This document shows positions 46,483 through 58,660 of a DNA stretch of 64,000 bases, piece after piece (position 1 is the stretch's first letter; every line of letters begins with the position of its first letter). The stretch is from Antilocapra americana (Eukaryota > Chordata > Mammalia > Artiodactyla > Antilocapridae): positions 229,295 through 293,294 of the forward strand of contig ML660213.1 in assembly GCA_007570785.1 (NCBI GenBank), written 5' to 3'. The notes beneath the pieces were generated by a model. The model was given only the letters and a program-made list of their open reading frames with translations. It ran no database searches and was not told where the DNA came from. The translations under genes were made by a program, and so were the position numbers.

Positions 46483-46690
46483 GGCTTCCCTAGTGGCTCA
46501 GTTGGTAAAGGATATACCTGCAGAAGACCTGGGTTCGATCTCTGGGTAGGGAAAATCCCCTGGGGTAGAAAATGGCAACCCACTCCAGTGTTTTTGCTTG
46601 GGAAATCCCATGAACAGAAGAGCCTGGCAGGATTGAGTCCATGGGGTCACAAAGAGTCAGACACAACTTAGCAAATTAACCACCACCAGT
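46483..46690 (+). mobile_element. Bov-tA SINE
   Basis: GGGCTTCCCTAGTGGCTCAG, CCTGGGTTCGATCTCTGGG, GGAAATCCCATGAACAG, GAGTCCATGGGGTCACAAAG and CAGACACAACTTAGC. Confidence 0.93.
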
Positions 46691-46799
46691 ACCACAATCC
46701 CCCCAAAAAATGTTACTCCTAATGATGTATTACTTAACATTATTACACTATAAATGTTGACTCAGTACTTAAAATAACAAATATGGTATCAATTCTCAG

Positions 46800-46975
46800 T
46801 GAAAATTAGTATTTGGAGTATAATGGAAAGAGCACTAGGAACAGAAGATAGGTCTTCAATCATTTCCTTTTCCTAATTAACTGTGTGAGCATAACTTATC
46901 CTGCCTTACAGGGCTCTTGGGGCAATTAATTAATTCCATATAAGCCTGGCCTTATAAGTCTCTTGAGTGTTTGGT
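46800..46975 (-). mobile_element. MIR SINE, degraded
   Basis: GGAAAGAGCACTAGGAACAG, TAACTGTGTGAGCATAACTTA and CTTACAGGGCTCTTGGGG follow the reverse MIR order. Confidence 0.55.
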
Positions 46976-47272
46976 GAAGAGCTCAAAGCATCCTTGTTAA
47001 TTTTGAATTCAAAAGTAGTGTATTTAATGGAAAGCAATTTCAGTTCTATTACTTATTTCATTCATTAACTTAGCATTAATTTATCAAATCTTTTTAAGCA
47101 TATTGTCAAAGCGTGTCAGTTTTTGTATCAGTTGGGGATACTTTAACACTAAAATAAGTATGATCCCTGCCCTCACAAAGCTTATGCTCTGGAGCAGACA
47201 GATACTAATCAAACGTTATGCAAAACATGTGTGTGTGTGTGTATAAAATTTGGTAAGCCCTAAGAAAGTATG

Positions 47273-47483
47273 GGACTTCCCTCATAGCTCAGTCGGTAAA
47301 GAATAAGCCTGGAGTGCAGGAGACCAAGGTTCTATCCCTGGGTTGGGAAGATCTCCTGGAAAAGGAAATGGCAACCCACTCCAGTATCCTTGCCTGAAAA
47401 ATCCCATAGGCAGAGGAGCCTGTGGGCTGCAGTCCATGGAGTTGCAAAGAGTTGGGCACAACTGAGCAACTAACACAAGTAAG
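47273..47483 (+). mobile_element. Bov-tA SINE next to a TG run
   Basis: GGGACTTCCCTCATAGCTCAG, GGTTGGGAAGATCTCCTGG, ATCCTTGCCTGAAAAATCCC, CTGCAGTCCATGGAGTTGC and GGGCACAACTGAGCAACTAAC. Flanks AAGAAAGTATG and AAGTAAGCATG may be a diverged duplication. A short TG run lies at about 47228-47241. Confidence 0.93.
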
Positions 47484-48017
47484 CATGACCAGGTAATATG
47501 ACATTTTATAGCTCAAAGCTGCACTGGAAAGTAGGAAAATGTTCAGTAATCAGAAAGTTGAATCACTAATAAAATAGTTGTATATCATTATGAATTAGTG
47601 AAAAAGCTAAACTCATAATTATTTTAAAATAAAATCTGCCTTTATATTTAAAGTACAAGCTATAAAAGTATTACTTCATGAAAAACTCTAGGGGAAGTTA
47701 TTTTAATGACTATATCATAATAAATTATAATTGGGCTTTCTACAGTTGCATGTACTGTATGCCTTTGAAGTTCTTACTTTGCTGGAGGATATATTTCTTA
47801 CATTCTTAATTATTCCTATGAAAGTTTTCTTCATTATTAATTTGGCCTCTCTATGAAATCAGAATATGCTAAGTCAATTTCAGCTTAGCTCCTTTGCAAA
47901 GGATCACTGAAATTTTGAAAACATTGAGAACTTTACCATATTGAAAGGCAATAATGATTAGTGCTTAGAATTAAATATCAAACAGATAAATAAATAAAAG
48001 TAAAAGAATATATTACT
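47484..48017. other. AT-rich intergenic DNA, nothing recognised
   Basis: No repeat or coding signal seen. Confidence 0.5.
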
Positions 48018-48342
48018 TTGGACTGCAAGGAGATCCAACCAGTCCATTCTGAAAGAAATCAGTCCTGAATATTCATTGAAAGGACTGATGTTGAAGCTGA
48101 AATTCCAATACTTTGGCCACCAGATGGGAAGAACTGACTCATTTGAAAAGACCCTGATGCTGGGAAAGATTGAAGGCGGGAAGGAAGGGGATGACAGAGG
48201 ATGAGATGGTTGAATGGCATCACCAACTCAATGGACATGAGTTTGAGTAAGCTCTGGGAGTTGGTGTTGGACAGGGAGGCCTGGTGTGCTGCAGTCCATA
48301 GGGTCACAAAGAGCTGGGCATGACTGAGCAACTGAACTGAAT
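48018..48342 (+). mobile_element. BovB 3' end, 5'-truncated
   Basis: GGACTGCAAGGAGATCCAAC, CAATACTTTGGCCACCAG, GACCCTGATGCTGGGAAAG, GATGAGATGGTTGAATGG, GGGAGGCCTGGTGTGCTGC and GACTGAGCAACTGAACTGAA mark the last 325 bases of BovB. Confidence 0.95.
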
Positions 48343-50399
48343 ACAAGACAAAGTAAGACTTTATGTTGGTGCAAGGATGTCTGAAGCTCGAGTACTTCTA
48401 TAGCCAAAATCTTGTACTGTTAAAATTATCCTGTTATCATGTACAGTCAAACTTTTAGGTTTTACATGTTGAAGTAGACAGATGACAAATATCTATATTA
48501 AAAATAAAATCAAAAAAATCTATTCTCACAAGATAATCTTCCTTTTTCTGTTGCCTTCATCCAAATTCTAAATTTAAAATTAAATTGTACTCTTTTTAAT
48601 ACAGTAAATATAACAACTTTCTACTAATATTATATTCAAATTATTACCTAAAACAAAGGCAATTAACCCAATTATTTTTCTGACTATAAATAAGGATAGG
48701 AAAAATTCCTCCTACATATGCACCTCAACTTCCTTTCCTCATTTTAGATCTTCATTCTTTGAAGAGAATTATGAATCAATAAGTTGGATTGATTTATGAT
48801 CAATGAAGTTAAATCTTAAAATGTAGTCAGCTTCATTGCAGTATTTTTCTTTTTCTTATTTAGCTTTTTATTCCTTTAAATATATCCATTATCCACTCCT
48901 CCATAGGTAGCTAGAGACAGAGTCCAAAGAGAAAATATTTCTGCTTCAAAAATGTACTGTATAAGACCTTCATAAATATGGTATAAATATATATGGGCTA
49001 CATAATATTTAGAAAATTTAACTTTGAGGTGAGTTAAAAGTGCCAATCTCATGGGTTAAGATTTAAAGATTTCGTACATCAGACTTTTAGGAAAATACCA
49101 GTTATACTGTCATTGGTTATTATTATGGACATCATGAGATCTAATGATCGAGGAGGGAGATGCAGAGAGAGAGAGAGATACTTAAGGGAGCAAGTCCAAA
49201 GTCTATAGAGGAGGCCAGCAAGCTGGAGACCAGGGAAGAGTAACAGTTCAAGTCTGAAGGCAGTCTGCTAGCAAAATCCCCTTCTCCTTTTGAGTAGGTT
49301 TTACCTTCCAAATTCTCCTAATTATATTCTCTATCCCGCTGCTCATTGCTTCATTTCCAGCAACTTTGCCTGTATGCTCCACCCACTTCATTCTATCCAG
49401 GGTCCTCAGCAGGAAAAGTGTCTCAGATCTTCCAGTTATCCACCCAAAATTCAGTTAAGAGGCTGTGACTCTCTTGTCTGCTTCTCCCAAGACTCTGTTT
49501 CAGTTTGACACAGGGTCACAAAGAGTTGGACCTTTGTGATGTGATAACGTCTGATAGATCCAGACATTATTTCACCATGTTTCCAGACTCTTCACAAGCA
49601 AAGGGACCTACCCTACTTCTCAGCTTATTGGGAGAGAGCTGTAGGAGCCATGATCCAAGGAGTCAGAATTCTGGCCCTTCCTACTTCTTCACCTAGAGTC
49701 CAGCAGTCCAATTGCTCTAGTCCTGCTAGTTTCTTTGCATTTATGCTCAATTTCTTGGCTTTCAAAGTGTCAATATCATTTTTAATTGACCATTGATCCT
49801 TTTTTTTTGTTTTACCTTCCATGAATTTTTATCTGAGTGGAAGAATATACCAGAGCATCTACTTTCTAAGCCATTCTGGCTAAGACTGGCCTTCTATTTT
49901 AATGAAAGACATTTTTATTCAGAAGACAGAAACTGAAAATATCAAGAATTTTCTCTGATCTCTCAGTTTCATCATCTTAATATTTATCCAATGACTTCTA
50001 TTTTGTAAGGAAAAGATGTGTCACTGTGTAGTCTTACCAGATCTTTCCATTGTTCCACTAAATGGAAAACATACATGCTCACTTGATCAGTGCTTGCTGG
50101 GGAGGGTTTATTCCACACACTGACTCAGGTAGAAAAAAAAGGAGATAGCTGGGAGGCATTTTATTTTTTTTTAATTAAAGAATCACCATTTTGAGGGTAC
50201 TTTAAAAAACATTGGCTTTTAAACAAACAAAAAGACTTGACCAAAACTTTAAGAATTTTTTTGTAACATTCCCAGTTACTAAAATACTGAAAAATATTAT
50301 TATTTTTTTTTATTTCTAGAGAATAAAAGCTAAGTAAAAAAATATATTTTTAGAAGAGAATATATAGCTATATATGGCTCTGGGTGACTAACCACACAA
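48343..50399. other. Intergenic DNA, mostly unassigned
   Basis: A GA-rich patch lies at about 49155-49180. 49190-49300 (GAGGCCAGCAAGCTGGAGACC, GCAGTCTGCTAGCAAAATCC) resembles part of an old mammalian repeat that I cannot name. A lone GGGTCACAAAGAGTTGGAC at about 49513-49531 looks like a SINE tail scrap. No gene. Confidence 0.35.
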
Positions 50400-51070
50400 T
50401 TGTAGCAATCTGGTTCAGTAAGGTCTGTTTTATACAGCTCTTCTGTGTATTCTTTCCATCTTCAGCATCTATTATGTCTCTACCATTTTTATCCTTTATT
50501 GTGTCTATCTTTGGGAAGAATTCTCCCTTGATGTTTCCAATTTTCTGAAGAAATCTCTAGTCTTTCCCCTTTTGTTGTTTCCTTGTATTATTAAGCACTG
50601 TTCATTGAAGAAGTCCCTCTTGTCTCTTCAAGCTACTCTTTGGAACTCTGCATTTAATTGGATGTAGCTTTCCCTCTCTACCTTGCTTTTCACTTCCCTT
50701 CATTCTTCCACTACATGTAAAACCTCCTCAGATAACCACTTTGCCTTTTTGCTTTTCTTTTTATTTGGGATGGTTTTGTTCACTGCTTCCTGTACAATAT
50801 TATAGACCTCTGTTCATAATTCTTCAGGCACACTGTTAACTAGATCTAGTCCTTTGAATCTATTCTTTACCTCTACTGTGAATTCATACAAAATTGAAGC
50901 CATAGCTGTCTAGCCTAGTGTTTTTCCTGGTTTTCTTTAGTTTAAGCCTGAATTTTCCTATGAGAAGCTGGTGACCTGAGCCACAGTCAGCTCTAGGTCT
51001 TTCTTGCTGACTATGTACACCTTCTCCATCTTCAGTTACAAAGAATGTAATCAATTTGATTTCTGTATCT
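50400..51070 (-). mobile_element. BovB internal part, upstream of RT
   Basis: Antisense to the region of BovB between endonuclease and RT: CTTCTGTGTATTCTTTCC, AATCTCTAGTCTTTCCCC, CTTTGGAACTCTGCATTTAA, AACCACTTTGCCTTTTTGC, ACTAGATCTAGTCCTTTGAA and CCTGAGCCACAGTCAGCTC. It lacks the 3' end and is on the wrong side to belong to the copy at 52472-53430, so it is a separate insertion. Confidence 0.8.
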
Positions 51071-51639
51071 ATCTATCTATCAATACACACACACATATAC
51101 AGAGAAAGACAGGGAGAGAAATAAAGTGTGTGGATATTCCAAAGTCTTAATTTCATGCTATAATTTTAAAAAATATGAATCAAATACAAAGTAACATGTT
51201 TATACTTACCCTCTAGAAAGTAGATATTTTGTTTTAAGGGCAAAAGTATCACATTTTTCAGTTTTATAGGATCAATAAATTCCTTGAGTTTTTATGCTAA
51301 TTCAAAAGACCTTATAAATGCCTATTGCTATGTTTGACAAAATGAAAAAATACTTCTCTTTTACTCCTTAGGACAAAGTCAGAATATAAAAGTAGAATAT
51401 CACATCTAATTATCCACAAAACTCACTGGATCTTTTGTACTTTCACTAGCCCTACTGTAATAAAGCTTGCTACATAAATCGATCACTTCCAAGTTTTAAT
51501 CACCTAGGTATAGTCATATTCAGCATAATAGAATTAGAGTACTGTATATATCAAGTGCTATCGTTCTGCCTGTCCCCAACCCCAAACATTTCTCAAATCT
51601 ACTTATTTCTTTTCAGTTCCTTTAAAATTCCTGAGTTCA
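51071..51639. other. AT-rich intergenic DNA with (CTAT)n-(CA)n start
   Basis: A short CTAT and CA repeat at about 51066-51097; the rest is unassigned. Confidence 0.5.
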
Positions 51640-52280
51640 TGATGTTACCACTATAATAAACTGGCCTTACTTCTTCATTTCTGGTCTTCTCCAATCCATC
51701 CTCACAAAAGAAATTCAGATTACTGTACTTTTCACCTTAAATCCCTCAGTGGCTTCTTAGTACTTTTAGAAGAAAATCCAAGCTTCTTACAAAGACCACA
51801 TGTCCTCGAATGCTCTAACTGGTGTGCTAAGTTCCATCTTCACTCTTCCAGCAGGAGAGAGCCTGCGTCCCTGGTGCTCTATTCTTGGACTATGTTTTAG
51901 TACTACTTCTGGCCACATGAATATCCTAATCCCTCACCCTGGAATGTTCTTTCCTCTGTTGTTTGCTTGGATGACTCCTTCTAATCTTTCAGGTCTCAAC
52001 TCGAATGTTACCTCTTTGTGCAAGCCTTCCCTGACTTTCCTATCTAAAGACACTCTCCCTCTTTTCTCTCTTCTTACAACCCTGTTAATTTTTTTTTAAA
52101 TAATATTCAACACAATCTGTAACCAATCCAACTATCTGTTTTTTGTTTACAGTCTTAATCTCATTTAAAATACAAAATTTATGAGTGGAAATATTTATTT
52201 ATGTCATTCATCATTGAATTCTGGGAGTTGCTACAGTATCACCATGTAGTAGGGCTCAGACTGTCTACTGCTTGTTTGAG
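51640..52280 (+). mobile_element. L2 LINE 3' part
   Basis: Order fits the L2 3' end: AAATCCCTCAGTGGCTTC, AGAAAATCCAAGCTTCTTAC, CACCCTGGAATGTTCTTTCC, CAGGTCTCAACTCGAATG, CAAGCCTTCCCTGACTTTCC and, near the end, a CACCATGTAGTAGGGCTCAG that corresponds to the L2 'TAGTAGGCACTCA' block. Confidence 0.75.
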
Positions 52281-52471
52281 TTTGGGGATTGTGTTAATAC
52301 TATATACAGCTTAGAATCATAGGCACTGCATTTCATGTCCCTCATTATTTGTTTTTGCTTTTTTGTGGGGTTTTTTTTTTGCCTTTTTTCCTTGGGCAAC
52401 CCAGTAATTTGAGCCCCATTCTTCTTAATTATATATGTTAAAGTAATGATCAGTAGCATTTATCAAACACT

Positions 52472-53430
52472 GTTGTTGTTGTTGTTCAGTCACTAAGTCA
52501 TGTCCAACTCTCTGTGACGCCATGGGCTGCAGGATGCCAGGCTTCCTTACCCTTCATAATCTCCCGGAGTTTGCTCAAACTCATGTTCATTGAGTGGGTG
52601 AAGCCATCCAACCACCTCATCCTCTGCCTTCCCCTTCTCCTCCTGCCTTCAATCTTTCCCAGCATCAGAGTCTTTTCTAATGAGTCAGCTCTTTGCATCA
52701 GGTGATCAGAGTATTGGAGCTTCAGCTGCAGTATCGGTCTTTCCAATGAATATTCAGGACTGATTTCCTTTAGGATTGACTGTTTTGATCTTGCTGTCCA
52801 AGGAACTCTAAAGAGTCTACTCAAGCACCACAGTTTGAAAGTATTGATTCTTCAGCAACCAGTCTTCTTTATAGTCCAACTCTCATATCCACACCTAACT
52901 ACTAGAAAAACCATAGCTTTGACTATATGGACCTTTGTTGGCAAAGAGATGTCTCTGCTTTTTAAAATGTTGTCTAGGTTGGTCATAGCTTTTCTTCCAA
53001 GCAGCAAACATCTTTTAATTTCATGGCTGCAGTCACTGTCTGCAGTGATTTTGGAGCCCAAGAAAATAAAGCCTGTCACTGTTTTTATTTTTCCCCATAT
53101 ATTTGTCATAAGTGATGGGACTGGATGCCATGATCTTAATTTTATGAATGTTGAGTTTTAAGCCAGCTTTTTCACTCTCCTCTCTCACCTTCATCAAGAG
53201 GCTCTTTAGTTCCTCTTTGCTTTCTACCATTAGAGTGATATCATCTGCATATCTGAGGTTATTGATATTTCTCCCTGCAATTTAGATTCCAGCTTGTGAT
53301 TCATCCAGCCTAGCATTTCACGTGATATTAAATAAGCAAGGTGACAGCCTAGAGCCTTGACATACTCCTTTCCCAATTATGCACCAGTTCAGTGTTCCAT
53401 GTCTGGTTCTAACTGTTGCTTCTTGACCTC
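52472..53430 (-). mobile_element. BovB 3' half with RT end
   Basis: Starts with a (TTG)n patch and TTCAGTCACTAAGTCATGTCC (3' end on minus) and runs back to the RT core near 53430. It is one of the longer BovB pieces. Order is colinear with the BovB consensus without large loss. A small duplicated phrase (GTTGCTTCTTGACC, GTTGCTTATTGACC) sits at its 5' edge. Confidence 0.93.
52500..53290 (-). pseudogene. BovB reverse transcriptase C-terminal part, broken
   Basis: Minus frames give, in order, INNLRYADDITLMVES (YADD at about 53241-53252), ELKSLLMKVREESEKAGLKL, KRCLLLGRKAMTNLDN, then [20 protein letters not shown] and RMRWLDG. These are the RT catalytic box, thumb-like region and the basic tail of the BovB ORF. 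Frame changes near 53110, 53040 and 52830 break it. The RT would copy BovB and SINE RNA at a nicked target; this copy cannot. Confidence 0.88.
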
Positions 53431-53459
53431 TAAATGTTGCTTATTGACCATTGAACGTG

Positions 53460-53640
53460 TGTAAAGCATTCTGATAGAGATTTAAAAGGATCAATTATTT
53501 TAACTGTTAAGTTAATCCTGAGGTAAACATTATTCACATTCCCATATTTTAGGTTGAGAAAATCGAGCTTGAGTGAATTAACTTTCCAAAAGTCACATAC
53601 TCAACAGTCTTATCACACTGAGCTCTGAGAATGCAGTGGG
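53460..53640 (+). mobile_element. MIR SINE, degraded
   Basis: TAATCCTGAGGTAAACATTATTC, ATTTTAGGTTGAGAAAATCGAGC and CCAAAAGTCACATACTCAAC follow MIR order. Confidence 0.6.
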
Positions 53641-53868
53641 ATGCTACCTGCAGGCTATTGTGATGGTGATTACTGTAGTTACTGTTGGGCCAAGAAAGTT
53701 TGTTACTTCAGTTACACCCATGTACAACAGTTCAAGGTTTCAGTAGCCATGGAACCTGAGTTCTGGGGACTTTTCTGTATTTTCCTGCATGACTGGTATG
53801 GATCATTATACCTGGTTTACTAATACAGATCAAGAAAAATGTTTTGACTGTCCACCTTCCCTTCAGTA

Positions 53869-53944
53869 TTGGATTGGTCAAAAAGTTTGAGTTTTTCCTT
53901 AAGATCTTATGGAAAAAAACAACCAAACTTTTTGGCCAGCCCAA
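53869..53944. mobile_element. 76-bp palindromic mariner-type MITE
   Basis: The two ends are inverted repeats: TTGGATTGGTCAAAAAGTTTG from 53869 and CAAACTTTTTGGCCAGCCCAA to 53944. The middle is also palindromic around AAGATCTT, so nearly the whole element can fold as one hairpin. A TA precedes it (53867-53868); the matching TA after it has become TG. It has no coding capacity and would have used a mariner transposase in trans. The type is known in cetartiodactyls. Confidence 0.92.
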
Positions 53945-54981
53945 TGCAACTTTCACATCATTGTCTTAATTAAATCTGTTGAAATTCAGTAAAAACTCAC
54001 ATGATCAGATTTATTTTCCCAGAATTTTTTGCTTGACATCTTACAAACTGGTGTAAGGACTTTCATTAAAAAATGAACATACAACCATTACATCTCATCA
54101 GAGACTACCTATTTTCCCCCCCAATATAAAGCCATTTAAAATTTAAATTTCAAATAAATATTTCATTTTGGGGTATACTTGTGTGTTTCAAAATACCCAA
54201 GCTTAAATTATTGAAGCAAAATTGAGTAACTTCCTACTTTCCTGTTTCAGAGCACAGATATATTTTCTGTGACCAATTAGAATTTATTTCACTCTCATTT
54301 AAGCTCTTACAGTAGCTTATTCATACCACTTAGACTATCATCAATCAGGAAATATTTGGTGTTTGGATAACATTTTTCTGTTTTGAATTTTTATACCCCC
54401 CATTAGATTCTGAGCTCTTCACAGACCAATGAATGCTGCAGGGCTTAATAGACCAGCTGTGTTATGACTGTGTGCCCTGAGGCTGGGTATCTTATCTTCT
54501 CCCTCTCAGATTCCTACCTGTCCATGGGTTTCTATATTTTGCCTAATAATAAAACATGGCAAATCACAGTTATAAGAGGTGATTAATGAAAAATTATGGT
54601 GTCACATTGTGGTGATGTGTAGTCTCCCAACCAAGAGAGTCTCCTTTTTTGGAAGGTGGAAGGTACAATGTAGTCTCGTAAGGTAATAAAACACACCGTG
54701 TCAAACAATAAGTAACCTTCATAAGGTATATTGCTGGTGTTTCAATACAGAGGGTCAAGAGCTATACACCTAGGTCCTGTTCTGATAGTTTCTTACTGCA
54801 TTAGGTCCTGAGCTGGAAACTTTTTCTGAGTACATTATGACAATCCATTGAGGGCAAAAACAAAAAGAATATAAAATAGCCTCAATTTATCAGTGATCCC
54901 TCTTTCCCTCTTCTATCCCTCCTCTAGGAGGAATTTTGGAAGATGGCTACTTAAGACAATATTTAAGCAGCTTTTATATCA
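53945..54981. other. AT-rich intergenic DNA, nothing recognised
   Basis: No repeat or coding signal seen. Confidence 0.5.
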
Positions 54982-55210
54982 ATGTGCTAAGTTGCTTCAA
55001 TAGTGTCTGATTCTGAGGTCCCATGGACTGTAGCCCGCCAGCCTCCAGGCTCCTCTGTCCATGGCATTCTCCAGGCAAGATTACTGAAGTGGGTCGCCAT
55101 GCCCTCCTCCAGGGGATCTTCCCCACCCAGGGATCCAGCTGGCATCACGTGTCTCCTGAGTCTCCTGCATTGCCAGGAGGGTCTTTACCACTAAGCGCCA
55201 CCTGGGAAGC
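54982..55210 (-). mobile_element. Bov-tA SINE with internal changes
   Basis: Reverse complement of Bov-tA: GTGCTAAGTTGCTTCAATAG, CAGGCTCCTCTGTCCATGG, ATGCCCTCCTCCAGGGGATC and TAAGCGCCACCTGGGAAGC. It carries small extra bits (CCAGCCTCCAGG; CGTGTCTCCTGAGTCTCC) that look like slippage duplications. Confidence 0.92.
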
Positions 55211-55384
55211 AGCAGTGTTCATCAACTATTTCTGCACAATAAATATTTTTTTCCTATAATTACAGTCCTGGTATTTTCCTCAGATAATGTGTACCTAAGG
55301 TAATGGTAGTGATAAAATTGGTGTGTAAAGCACTTCACGAATTATAGTGATGCAGGAATTCCAGTCCTATTGTTGACTACAACC

Positions 55385-55560
55385 CCTTCAAGGTATAGAG
55401 ATTGTCTTTTACACAGTATGAGGTATTTACATGTATTACCTCTTTTTACACTAGCAAGAACATTGTGAAGTAGGTGCCATTTTAACCCTATTTTACAAAT
55501 AAGAAAATTGAGGCTTAAATAACAGTAAGTTTACAGTAAGTGATAGAAGTAGGATAATTG
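55385..55560 (+). mobile_element. MIR SINE
   Basis: TTTACATGTATTACCTCTTTT, AAGAACATTGTGAAGTAGG, TTTTACAAATAAGAAAATTG and AGGCTTAAATAACAG follow the MIR core. Confidence 0.75.
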
Positions 55561-56375
55561 CCATTTCTGTCTTATTTTAAATTTTTTGCACTTAAATCTG
55601 AACCATTTCTTGTATGATTCTCCATCATAAACTGCAATAAATAATGACTACATAGATGGTTTTTATCTTTCAGTATACTGAAATCATGTAATTTGTTTTA
55701 GAGTAATATGCAATATATAGACAGGTGAATTGAAACAGATTGACAAAATAATGGCAATACTGTAATTCACTATACTATAGGGAAGAATCTTTGCTGTCTG
55801 TCACATTTATTGTAAATATAGCATGCTTTATTTAATCACTATGACATGATAAAGAAGTAGTCTTTACTGATTTCAAACTGTTTTATTCTAGTGCATGAAC
55901 ACATTCTCCAGCTTGCTGCCCCTGGGCTTTAATTTATTTGCCCTTTATTAATATAATAATTTTTATCACAGGCCTGCCATGTTTTAGGTATTATGTTTAG
56001 TGTTAGGAACTCATATATGTTGGAAATATTGTTTCTACCTTCAGAGATGTCATAGACCAATGGTGAGAATGACAGATAAACCAGTAGTACTCTACTGAAA
56101 TCAGTGTTAGATCATAGATAACTGTATATGATATCTTCATTCCACACTCTCCCAAGAATCAGGCAAGAAGCCAGAATCAAGGAAGAGGAGGAGGAAAGAA
56201 AGGAGGAAAAGGAGAAGTCAGCCAGAGAATGAAAGCAAAGCACTTGTAACAGTGAAAATCATCCTCCAAGGTGTAGGTCAAGTTCTACCCTCTCCACAAT
56301 ATTTTCTCTGACATCCCCACCTGAAAATAAATTTTCCGTTTTCTTTACATTCAAGACTTTTATTTTGTATTGTTT
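55561..56375. other. Intergenic DNA, possible old repeat at 55960-56120
   Basis: GGCCTGCCATGTTTTAGGTA and TCAGAGATGTCATAGACC recall an old mammalian repeat of the 'TGCCAGGCACTGTTCTAGG' type, too worn to name. 56170-56240 is purine-rich. Confidence 0.35.
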
Positions 56376-56388
56376 AGCATATATTATT

Positions 56389-56655
56389 CGGAGAAGGCAA
56401 TGGCACCCCACTCCAGTACTCTTGCCTGGAAAATCCCATGGACGGAGGATTCTGGTAGGCTGCAGTCCACGGGGTCGTGAAGAGTCAGACACGATTGAGC
56501 GACTTCACTTTCACTTTTCATTCTCATGCGTTGGAGAAGGAAGTGGCAACCCAGTCCAGTGGTCTTGCCTGGAGAATCCCAGGGACGGGGGAGCCTGGTG
56601 GGCTGCCATCTGTGGGGTCGCACAGAGTTGGACATGACTGAAGCAACTCAGCAAC
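56389..56655 (+). mobile_element. Bov-A2 SINE, full dimer, perfect 13-bp target-site duplication
   Basis: Same dimer layout as at 24587: GGAGAAGGCAATGGCACCCC, AAATCCCATGGACGGAGG, linker TTCACTTTCACTTTTCATTC, GGAGAAGGAAGTGGCAACCC, GAATCCCAGGGACGGGGG and an AACTCAGCAAC end. Flanks AGCATATATTATT match at 56376-56388 and 56656-56668. Confidence 0.97.
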
Positions 56656-56668
56656 AGCATATATTATT

Positions 56669-58249
56669 GCTGTGCATTAATTGCCCTTCTTTGCTAGATA
56701 GGGAAAAATAGCACAACTACATTAACTCAGTAGATGTCCAGTACATATATTTTGATACTGGAGTATAATTATAAATGAAATATGAATAATGGAAAATCTT
56801 ATAACATGATCTATCAAAACCTACCATCGCTCAAGTTCTGCTTGCCCACTAAAATATGCTATTTCCATTATTGAGACTTTCTGTCTTCTCTCAGATGTAT
56901 CTCTGTTCTCTTCTGACTACGATTAGTGATATGTCTGCATCCTTTTTAGGTCATTCTATATTTTGCTTTGTACTATATTGACTTTATAACAGTATGGAAT
57001 ATAAAACATTTGCGCATAACATGGATCTGTACAGTATATTGCTAGCTGAATTTACATTCTCATCCCATGTTTTGTTTATTTGTTTTTAACCCCCTGGGAT
57101 GCATTGGAGCAATGAAAAGATGGATGCATTCAGTGAAGTGAATGAGGAACATTTCCTTTCCTTAGAATGATGACAATAATTAAAGTCATAGTTTTTTACT
57201 GATGGCTTTTAAATCATCCTTATGTTTATTTCTTGATTTTTCCCTAATGAATAGAACAAAGGAAATCATTTTCAGATTGTCAAATAACAGTTAATGGTTT
57301 CAAGCACTCTGTTTAATGCTTCCTACATACATTTATCATTTTCTGTGTATACCCACATATACTATTTTATAGTTAATTATTTAGAATGGTAGGTTGTCCC
57401 CTTCCCCAAATAAAATAAGCCAATTTCAATTTGCCTTTAACTATGAGCAACTGTTAATAACTTGGAAATTTAATGAACACAAGGCAAGAATTTTTCACCG
57501 CAACTATTTCCATTACATTCATGTAATATTCTTTAAAAACGAGTGCATTTTGGAGTTATTTGGTAATGGAAGAAACAAGTCAGCATAATTTCATGTAATC
57601 ATGCAGTTTTTCTAAATAGTTTGTGACTATGACAGGTCATTTTTAATCCAGCTAGCTGTTTACATTATATTAATGCAAAAAACCCAAACTACAAATTTGC
57701 AAGCTCTTCATGCTGAAATAATGTCTGTCCTTATGTAGCTCAATTCTTGATCCACGAGCAAAATAATTTTAATCCATTTAGTGCCTACATCAGTGTTCAT
57801 TAACAGCGGGACAGAGTCAGTTTTAGTAAGTACAGCAAACCTTTCTTCCGTCTGTTTTCTGCATTGGTTCCTGGAACATTCTAAGAATTGAGCAGTAAAC
57901 ATCATGTCACAACATGGTCAGCTAGGGAGAGAAAGTGAAGGCTGAGTTAATCACCAGGAACAGGGATTACGCTGGATGGGAATTTGCAGATCAGACAGAT
58001 GGGGCACTTAAGCCTCTGTGCTGCCCAATGGGAGGAGCAAACTTGGGCGCACTCTACTTGTCTCATCCCACAATTTTGATAAGGAGATACTCCTGAAAAT
58101 ACTTAGATCTCATGGATACATTATTTTACTCCTTTAGCTGGAAATGGGAAAACATAACTGACAAACACATGTGTACAGACACACAAATTACCATCCTGCG
58201 CTAAGCTTGTCCAAGTAATCAATCTGTATCCTGCTGACTTAAAAAAAAG
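56669..58249. other. AT-rich intergenic DNA, nothing recognised
   Basis: No repeat family or coding signal seen in 1.6 kb. Confidence 0.5.
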
Positions 58250-58660
58250 GCACAATGTGGGAGTTGCGAGTTAAGTTTGATTTGAGGCAAAATGAGGACT
58301 ACATCCCAGGTGACAGAACCTCAATTGGCCCTAAGAAACTCCTCAGAGGTAGAGGGGGACGGTCAGTACGTGTGTGATCTTGATGAAACAGGAGTATTTG
58401 TAGTCAAGCACATATTTTTTCAGGGTTCTGCAAGTCCTGAGGAGTGATTGTCACCATGAAGGAATGTAGTGCTTTTCTAGATGCGAGGAGATGCAAGAAT
58501 TGGATTCCTACAATCAGCTGCAGAGATTAACTATCTGAAAACGTGTTCAGCTGACTTTTTCCCAGAGTACAGAGTGCTTCATCCCTCCTCTCCACCCTGG
58601 ACTCCCTTCGGGGGGGGGGAGGGGGTTGAAGGTCAGCAGCTGCAGCCACACATGATTTAA
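58250..58660. mobile_element. Possible old ERVL-type LTR
   Basis: Phrases such as GTCAAGCACATATTTTTTCAGG, GTGCTTTTCTAGATGCGAGG, AGATGCAAGAATTGG and the GTCAGCAGCTGCAGCCACAC region recall mammalian ERVL LTRs. A run of nine to ten G (about 58609-58618) is inside. No internal viral sequence is seen. Family and strand are not settled. Confidence 0.35.

Noticed and set aside
50400..53430. One long BovB broken by L2
   Set aside because: The internal part (50400-51070) lies on the 3' side of the other piece, so the order is not colinear. L2 is also older than BovB and cannot have inserted into it.
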